NCBI GenBank assembly: GCA_903918755.1
Contig: CAIXFN010000110.1
Location: forward strand, 1 to 64,000
DNA from: an uncultured Pedosphaera sp.
Lineage (GTDB): Bacteria; Verrucomicrobiota; Verrucomicrobiia; Limisphaerales; Pedosphaeraceae
Reading direction: 5' to 3'
DNA: 64,000 nucleotides
Shown: one piece after another, positions 59,301 through 64,000 of the stretch
Layout of the letters: the number at the start of each line of letters is the position of its first letter
Position numbering within the stretch: the first letter of the stretch is position 1
Translations under genes and position numbers: made by a program
Notes under the pieces: generated by a model
Told to the model about the DNA's origin: nothing
The model's input: only the letters and a program-made list of their open reading frames with translations
Databases searched by the model: none

Positions 59301-61122
59301 TCCGCTGCCACGCATTTTCCGGGGTGTCACTGGATTCCCAGACCAGGCAACCGCCGCGCTTGATACCTTCAAGCGGGTTCGTGTGGGTAAAAGCCTTGGG
59401 ATCGCAGCACAGGACCACGTCCACGTGGTTCAACTCGCAGTTCACCTTGATCTGGTCCGGGGCTACGGTGAGGTAGTAATTCGTCGGCGCGCCCTTTTTC
59501 TCCGAGCCGTATTTCGGGTTGGCCATGATGTACAGCTTCTCTTTGAGCCGCCCATCCGCCTCGAATTCCTGGTCGCGGTGCTTGATGAGATCGCCGAATT
59601 CGCCCACGATTTCGCCGAGGTTTTTCCCGGTTGTAATCATGCCCCAACCGCCGATGGAATGGAAGCGTACCGCGATCGCGCCCGCCGGCAGCAGGGACGG
59701 CGTGTCCTTGCTGATGACCGCGTACGGGTGATCAATACCCAGGGTGAAAAGGGTTTCGCCATCCACCGCGCCTTTGCCGTCCTTGCGGCGGGTCATGCCC
59801 GTGGCAAATTCATAAGCGCCAAGCGTGTGTTCGGGACGGAAATCGCGCGAACCAATCCCGTAACTACCCCGGAAAATGCGGGGGGTTTCCGCGGGAGTGA
59901 GCACCGGCGCCCCGGTGGGCGTGGCAAATCGGGCCGCTTCATTGGCCTTGCCGATGGCCACCCGGATGTCCCGCGCCAACGGATTGTCCCCGGCCAATCC
60001 CTCGTCCGTGCGTTCCAGAATGATGACGTTTTTCTTGCCGCGCAAGGCTTCCACAATGGCCGCCTCGGGAAACGGGCGGATCACATTCACGTGAATCGAG
60101 CCGACCTTCTCGTTGCGCTGTTCCCGCAGGTAGTCACAGGCCGCCTCAATGTTGTCGGCGGCGCAACCCAGCGAGACAAACACCGTTTCGGCATCACTGG
60201 TTTTGTATTGCGTCAGAAAACCATAATTCCGCCCCGTGAGCCGGCCGAATTCGGCAAAGGACTCCGCGAGGAACCCCAGAATGGGTTCGTTGAAGTTATT
60301 GCGGCGGGCAATGACGCCGTTCATGTGATGTTCCTGATTCTGCACCGGTCCGAGGAGGAGCGGATTCTTCAGATCCATCATTTCGGGCAACCGACGACGC
60401 TTCGGGCCGAACAATTCCCGTTGCGCGGGCGTGGGGCAGTCAATCTGGTCATCGGCAGCGCCCAGAAATTCCCGGAGCAATTCGGCTTCCGGCGCCAGGT
60501 AGGTGCGTTCCGAATGGGTCGTGAGCATGCCGTCCTGGATGTTCATTCCCGGATTCAACGCCAGTTCCGTCACGCGCCGGAGGATGATGCCCTGATCGGC
60601 CGCCTGCTGGGCGTCCTTGCTCATCAACATGATCCAGCCCACGTCCAAGGCCCCGCAAAAATCATCGTGACCGCAATGCACATTCAGGGCGTGCTTGGTG
60701 AGCGCGCGGGCGCCAATTTGCAGCACCATCGTGGAAAATTTGCCGGGGGCGTGATAGTACTGCTCCATCGCGTACGCAATACCCTGGCCAGAAGTGAAAT
60801 TGACCGTTCGCCGGCCGGTCACGGCGAACGCTGTGGCGCCGCCCTGCGCGGCGTGCTCGCCTTCCGTCTCCACGGCGATTTTTTGCTGGCCCCAGACGTT
60901 CAGTTCCCCCGCCGCAAACGACCCCTGATAAATTTCCCCACCTTCGGTGGAGGGCGTGATGGGATAAAAAACTCCGCCTTCGGTGATGCGGGTTTCCACA
61001 TGCTGGGCCACCAATTGGTTGCCGTTACATGTGACGCGGACACCGGGATACTTGGGAGCGCCGGCGGCTCCATTGGCCGCGCTGGCGTCGGATGCTTTAC
61101 CTGAGGCAGTCGAATGGTTCAT
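56368..61122 (-). CDS. Pyruvate:ferredoxin (flavodoxin) oxidoreductase, enlarged
   Basis: A single-chain 1584-residue 2-oxoacid oxidoreductase; usual PFOR length is about 1170-1230. Order: POR N-terminal pyrimidine domain (about 25-300, with EGGEIYQGSFAAGELNVWG and GQGIAYAMEQYYHAPGKF), domain II, the gamma domain starting VRFHSIGGWGMITTGKNL near 487, two 4Fe-4S clusters (Cys814, 817, 820, 824 in CTQCMECITACP; Cys946, 949, 952, 956 in CKGCGECVQVCG), and the TPP domain with GDGACAGCGEK (about 1024), VVGGDGALGDIGFQN and LDTQVYSNTGGQN (about 1290). It converts pyruvate and CoA to acetyl-CoA, CO2 and reduced ferredoxin. Extra length lies mainly between the gamma domain and the first cluster, and between the two clusters. 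The second cluster has Gly instead of Pro after its last Cys. Confidence 0.93.
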   Translation of the reverse strand: MNHSTASGKASDASAANGAAGAPKYPGVRVTCNGNQLVAQHVETRITEGGVFYPITPSTEGGEIYQGSFAAGELNVWGQQKIAVETEGEHAAQGGATAFAVTGRRTVNFTSGQGIAYAMEQYYHAPGKFSTMVLQIGARALTKHALNVHCGHDDFCGALDVGWIMLMSKDAQQAADQGIILRRVTELALNPGMNIQDGMLTTHSERTYLAPEAELLREFLGAADDQIDCPTPAQRELFGPKRRRLPEMMDLKNPLLLGPVQNQEHHMNGVIARRNNFNEPILGFLAESFAEFGRLTGRNYGFLTQYKTSDAETVFVSLGCAADNIEAACDYLREQRNEKVGSIHVNVIRPFPEAAIVEALRGKKNVIILERTDEGLAGDNPLARDIRVAIGKANEAARFATPTGAPVLTPAETPRIFRGSYGIGSRDFRPEHTLGAYEFATGMTRRKDGKGAVDGETLFTLGIDHPYAVISKDTPSLLPAGAIAVRFHSIGGWGMITTGKNLGEIVGEFGDLIKHRDQEFEADGRLKEKLYIMANPKYGSEKKGAPTNYYLTVAPDQIKVNCELNHVDVVLCCDPKAFTHTNPLEGIKRGGCLVWESSDTPENAWQRIPAHHRKFVRDNHIRVYILPGFEIARQATARGDLQLRMQGNTFLGAFFRVSPFLKQHGITEEQFELTVRNQYKKKFGRFGDDVVISNMTVMTGGFARVQEIRYGDLDEADRSSMRNPPVRPLGAPTLIPTAGCGTACGTGVPTPAQQTPRYSFQTLAKFDSEFRNGLGYHQPAGALASLGVMGSGSGATQSKYVARRETPVYIAENCTQCMECITACPDTALPNTSQDVATVLRTAAHYYVTDPTERGRLTSELKGVEDRARAKMNEAVKSRTKMPFKDIIRQELEALTTVGAEARAQFTNIIDKLPLAYSNVPAIFRSLEQKTAGAGGLFSIFVSDLCKGCGECVQVCGDHDALRMTTETEHLNAELTTAQIFSRLLPDTPQKYLGLFNEQDAAGSREAALRNHLMVRRNYEALVSGDGACAGCGEKSILRAAASVTEAYMRPMYHRKADRLRAKATHLENSGLAKLQAIKARSEEEYLRFRQAVQHAVMGLGGENDADTALRVAAYEAQHGPVTDEQIIDALAAVMRTDAFNHRDLQAIDGRHANGMSVMFMGASTGCNTVYGSTPPANPHPYPWMNSLFQDGATISWLLGESLVLNHARRSVVPERICDALLEREENVATAADYFQWTHLDDALMTDQEIRELPKVWVVGGDGALGDIGFQNVSKVILQNRPNVKILMLDTQVYSNTGGQNSDSSTMLGGYDMNQFGVASQGKLIEKKNVAEAFTSGHGSPFIAQVSMANAAKLYKAMLDGLEYRGTAFFQSYTTCQPEHGVSDNMSADQAKMVRDARGMPEFVFNPRNGETSQEIFDLKGNPTPNRDWWQAKYSTTGAVYNFTVAHWALTEGRFRKHVKAIKEEEARELILLDDMLVFITQDDVIHRRVFNPAHRSHVTNFGCYITAEINGKLKHFAVSRQMVLFAVERRKAWRMLQSKAGVVNKDYLAQKALLAKLEKGELQLAELQAKTRELFEAEVAKLN

Positions 61123-61531
61123 AAATCAGCTATTCTTAAATCGTGTTCCGACCTGATTCCCGGTCGTTAAAATAAATCAGCCCAAAAGACCCGAAAATCG
61201 TCAGGTCTAAGAGATGTATTTTGGCAGGTCATTCCGGGCACGACAAGCGAAATTCCCACCCGGCGGGGGACCGAATTCCCGCCCGCCTTCCCCCGAAATC
61301 CGCTTCCCTCGCCACTGAGGATTGGCTGGCTGGCCAAGCCCGACCCGCCCTTGGTCTGGTCAAGAATAAAGCTCCTGGAGCGGGGTTGCCGACCTTTTTT
61401 ATCACCGCGGAACTTTCCGCAAACACCCAATTCGATCGGGAGCCGCGAGCGGCAAACCATTCGATCACCCTCCCTGCCATGCCTAGCCAGATCTTGGCAT
61501 TTACAGCTCCCGACAACGTGGTGCCGTCTCC
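61123..61531. other. Non-coding gap upstream of the PFOR gene
   Basis: No supported gene. The stretch 61123-61220 is A/T-rich and should hold the PFOR promoter (minus strand); I could not fix a promoter with confidence. The rest is the 3' flank of the glycosyltransferase gene that ends at 61532. Frames on both strands here are shadows with no family features. Confidence 0.5.
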
Positions 61532-63460
61532 TCACCTGGCCTTCGGCGCGGGGGCAGGTTCCGGCGGGCCGAAGCCGATCTCGACCAGCAGCCATTCGAC
61601 CCCGCCCACTTCTGCCCGCAAGGTCAACGGAATCTTTCGCAGGACCCGCGCATCCATCCGGGTCAACCATTCCGCCACGGTGCCGGGAAAAACCAGCGAA
61701 AATTTATCCTGGCTTACCAGCACATACTGAACCCCGGCCGATTTCAGAACGGCCAGCGAATCCGCCGGCAACACATGTCGGAAACGTCTGCCTCCCAAAG
61801 GTTTCCACAAGGCGAACTCCGGATCATCCCACGTGACCAAACCGACCAAGCCGGCGTCCGTGGGCAGGGCTTCCAGGGCCGCGGCAAACGCGTCCGGCCG
61901 GTGGGCATAAACGGAATAAACCGTCCGCGCACGTTGCCACAAATGCCCCTGCCGATCCGCCCCCACCCGGGAAAGAACGGTTTGCACGGGCCATAGCGGC
62001 CGGGCCGGGGAGATGATCAAGACCATGGCCGAAAGGGCGAAAACCCCATAGGCACTCCACCGCCACCAATTCCGTCGGACCACCGTGCCCTGAGCGCTCC
62101 CTCCGAGGAGAATGGGCGCCAAGTACCCGTAGTAAGGATTGAACAGGCGTGCTGTGGTGGCAAAAGCACCTTTGATCAGGAACGGGAACACCGCAACGAG
62201 GGTGCCAAGGTGGAGCAGGACGAACTGACGGGGTTTCCCCACCGCTGGGCTGCGGGCCCGCCGACCAGCCAACCAACTGGCTCCCAGCAACAACATCAAC
62301 CCGCAACCAATCCCGGCATTTTCCTCGATTTGCATTTCCGGCAACCGCAATTCCGCTGCGCCCGTTTCAAAGGATTTTGCCATCGCCGCCGCCAGGCCGG
62401 GCGGAATCAACCGAACCATCAAGTGGTTCCAGGTAGACGCCAGCGGAAAAACGGGAGGAACCAAATTCTCGGTGAAAAGAACGAAAATATTGTGCCCAAT
62501 GTGCAACATTGCATCTCCGTTACCGATAACAAGATGCTCCGCCGCGTTCCCCGTCCAATCCCCGCAATTCTTGATGTTGAGGGCCGCCATGGGCAGGAAG
62601 GAGGCCAGCAAGGCGGCGCCCCCGACCAGAAGAGTCATCGTCAACCGACGGAACAACAGCCCGATTACCGGCAGGACCACGACCAGCCAGGGCAACCCCA
62701 GGGGAATGGTGCTGGATTTGGCCCCCGTCATCATGGCTGCAGCCAGAATGGAACACCACAAGTCCGGCAGGGAACGGTTCGCGCGCGCCCGGAGCCCGAA
62801 GTCCAGCGCCATCAGGGCGAGCATGCCGCTGAACAGGTCGTTGGCAATGCTGGCAGCTTGCAGGGTGTAGCAATAGCCGCTGGGCAACAACCACATCCAA
62901 TACCAGGCCGCCCGTCGCGACACCCCCAACCGCGTCAGCAGGCTGAAGAACAACCCCGGGAGCAGTAAGAACGAAAAACCGTTGATCAAAAACAACAGGC
63001 GGTCAGTCCGCGTGAACAAGAGCAACGGGGCCGCCACCCATTCCCAACCGCAGGAGCGCGTATTGAGACGGTGGAAATTGGTATGAATCCACTCCCAGTG
63101 CCCGGCTTGAAACCAATAAAGAATCCGCGGCACCCGATAAGCCAGACCATCATAATTGGTGGGCGGATGCAGCGCCCCCCCGAGCAACGCCAACCCGGCC
63201 AGCACCAGAAAAGCCGCCGCAAACGGACGACGAAACCGTTTCCCCCAATTTCGTTTCCTTGCCCCACCGGCAGGCCCCTCCGGGAATAACCGGCGCCGGA
63301 ATCCGTAGCTCAAGGCTGCGCCCAGTAGCAAGCCAGCGGCATACCCGGCGAAATTTAATTGGCTCACCGCCGAGAGCACCCATCCGAGGCAGTTCAGATA
63401 AACACACACCAGCAGCCAGACCGTGACCGCGCGCGGAAGTTTTGCCGTAGAGGGTGACAT
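61532..63460 (-). CDS. GT-C-like membrane glycosyltransferase
   Basis: A 642-residue multi-pass membrane protein; the ATG at 63460 is used because it directly begins hydrophobic sequence (RAVTVWLLVCVYLNCLGWVL) while upstream in-frame codons encode a polar leader. It has about eleven hydrophobic helices. A first extracytoplasmic loop contains PPTNYDGLAYRVPRILYWFQ and the H-x-EWIHTNFHRLNTRSCGW stretch; an acidic residue here (Asp in NYDGL) is the type of catalytic position used by GT39/GT83-like enzymes. The C-terminal soluble tail (about 540-642) is a small alpha/beta domain (TDAGLVGLVTWDDPEFALW, AGVQYVLVSQDKF). Likely role: transfer of a sugar from a polyprenyl phosphate to an envelope acceptor. 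Substrate unknown. Confidence 0.7.
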   Translation of the reverse strand: MSPSTAKLPRAVTVWLLVCVYLNCLGWVLSAVSQLNFAGYAAGLLLGAALSYGFRRRLFPEGPAGGARKRNWGKRFRRPFAAAFLVLAGLALLGGALHPPTNYDGLAYRVPRILYWFQAGHWEWIHTNFHRLNTRSCGWEWVAAPLLLFTRTDRLLFLINGFSFLLLPGLFFSLLTRLGVSRRAAWYWMWLLPSGYCYTLQAASIANDLFSGMLALMALDFGLRARANRSLPDLWCSILAAAMMTGAKSSTIPLGLPWLVVVLPVIGLLFRRLTMTLLVGGAALLASFLPMAALNIKNCGDWTGNAAEHLVIGNGDAMLHIGHNIFVLFTENLVPPVFPLASTWNHLMVRLIPPGLAAAMAKSFETGAAELRLPEMQIEENAGIGCGLMLLLGASWLAGRRARSPAVGKPRQFVLLHLGTLVAVFPFLIKGAFATTARLFNPYYGYLAPILLGGSAQGTVVRRNWWRWSAYGVFALSAMVLIISPARPLWPVQTVLSRVGADRQGHLWQRARTVYSVYAHRPDAFAAALEALPTDAGLVGLVTWDDPEFALWKPLGGRRFRHVLPADSLAVLKSAGVQYVLVSQDKFSLVFPGTVAEWLTRMDARVLRKIPLTLRAEVGGVEWLLVEIGFGPPEPAPAPKAR

Positions 63461-63624
63461 GGATCGGGATGCCAGGTTTAAGCGCCGGTTTCGGAGCCGC
63501 TGCCGGGGGCGCACGAGGATTCTGTGAAGTTCCGGTTCCGCATTGAGCGGCGCATCGTAGGTCCCTCCCCGCCGCCAGGTCAATCCCGCCTTTTCTTTTG
63601 TCTGGCATTGGCTAGAATTCGCCC

Positions 63625-64000
63625 ATGCCTTCATTCGACATAGTTTCGAAAGTGGACTCGATGGAAATCGAGAACGCCGTCAACCAGGCGAACAAAGAAC
63701 TGGCCAATCGCTTTGACCTCAAGGGAAGCAAAGCCGAAATCTTGCTCGAGAAAAACGAGATCAAACTTAGCGCCGAAGATAATTTTCGGGTCAAAATCCT
63801 CGTGGAAATCGTCCTCGGCAAACTCTCCAAACGCCAGATCAGCATGAAATGCATCGACAAAGGCGAACCGGATATCTCCCCCCTCGGACATGCCCGCCAG
63901 GTGATTAAAATCAAACAGGGCCTGGAATCGGACGTTGCCAAACAGATCACCGGTTTCATCCGGGAATCCAAATTCAAGGTCACCACCCAGATTCAAGGCG
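63625..64000 (+). CDS. yajQ: YajQ family nucleotide-binding protein, N-terminal part
   Basis: ATG at 63625; the frame remains open to the right edge, so 125 complete codons are visible of a family of about 160 residues. The start PSFDIVSKVDSMEIENAVNQ and then NRFDLKGSKAEI, LGKLSKRQISMKCID, GHARQVIKIKQGLESDVAKQ and FIRESKFKVTTQIQG are the full signature of YajQ (UPF0234). YajQ proteins bind cyclic di-GMP in Xanthomonas and are also described as binding tRNA and GTP; the function here is not known. It is divergent from the glycosyltransferase gene. Confidence 0.95.
   Translation, partial: MPSFDIVSKVDSMEIENAVNQANKELANRFDLKGSKAEILLEKNEIKLSAEDNFRVKILVEIVLGKLSKRQISMKCIDKGEPDISPLGHARQVIKIKQGLESDVAKQITGFIRESKFKVTTQIQG

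Noticed and set aside
58588-61104. 838-codon plus-strand open frame opposite the PFOR gene (also 56431-58347, 638 codons)
   Set aside because: The PFOR reading has full catalytic and cluster motifs over the same DNA; the antisense frames have none.
61221-61730. 169-codon plus-strand open frame near the PFOR upstream gap
   Set aside because: It is antisense to the 3' end of the glycosyltransferase gene and otherwise lies in non-coding DNA; no family features.

Overview
The window is a high-GC bacterial chromosome segment, most likely from Verrucomicrobiota of the Pedosphaera/Limisphaera type (subdivision 3). This is inferred from gene content, not from rRNA, and no rRNA or tRNA gene was recognised. 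The basis is the mix of giant secreted LamG/Ig proteins with cohesin- and dockerin-like modules and a shared C-terminal domain, a pseudopilin with the [13 protein letters not shown] leader, FG-GAP proteins, a sensor kinase with OB-like sensor repeats, a YfhO-like giant membrane protein and a very long pyruvate:ferredoxin oxidoreductase.

Layout. 1-1071: the end of an unidentified gene, then repeat-rich non-coding DNA. 1072-8842 (+): a run of mostly exported proteins (coiled-coil/TPR protein, YjbQ, FG-GAP protein, phosphodiester glycosidase, clan-A glycoside hydrolase, Sel1-like protein), facing a SIMPL-domain gene on the minus strand. 9877-12957 (+): clpP-clpX-recF. 13097-22273 (+): a potassium-uptake operon, usp-smORF-kdpF-kdpA-kdpB-kdpC-smORF-kdpD-kdpE, with two small membrane ORFs and an unusual repeat insertion in KdpA. 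22282-25334 (-): a translationally coupled hybrid-free sensor kinase and a LuxR-type response regulator. 25422-26621 (-): L-2-hydroxyglutarate oxidase.

26736-47609 (-) is dominated by four paralogous secreted proteins of 939, 1408, 1713 and 1473 residues. They are built from LamG, Ig-like, cohesin-like, dockerin-like and a common C-terminal domain. Between them lie a small exported protein, a D-2-hydroxyacid dehydrogenase and non-coding DNA holding dispersed and palindromic repeats. Paralogues differ by gain or loss of whole modules, and their 3' ends are nearly identical in sequence, so this is a locus evolving by duplication and recombination.

48119-55360 carries two SAM-dependent methyltransferases, a type II pseudopilin, a YfhO-like multi-pass membrane protein and a eukaryote-type UTP-glucose-1-phosphate uridylyltransferase. 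55361-56216 is a REP-associated tyrosine transposase (RAYT) embedded in its own palindromic repeats. 56368-61122 (-) is the 1584-residue PFOR, followed by a GT-C-like membrane glycosyltransferase (-) and, cut by the right edge, YajQ (+).

The most unusual items are the LamG/cohesin/dockerin family with both putative partners in one chain, the KdpA repeat insertion, the two small kdp ORFs, the RAYT/REP locus and the enlarged PFOR.
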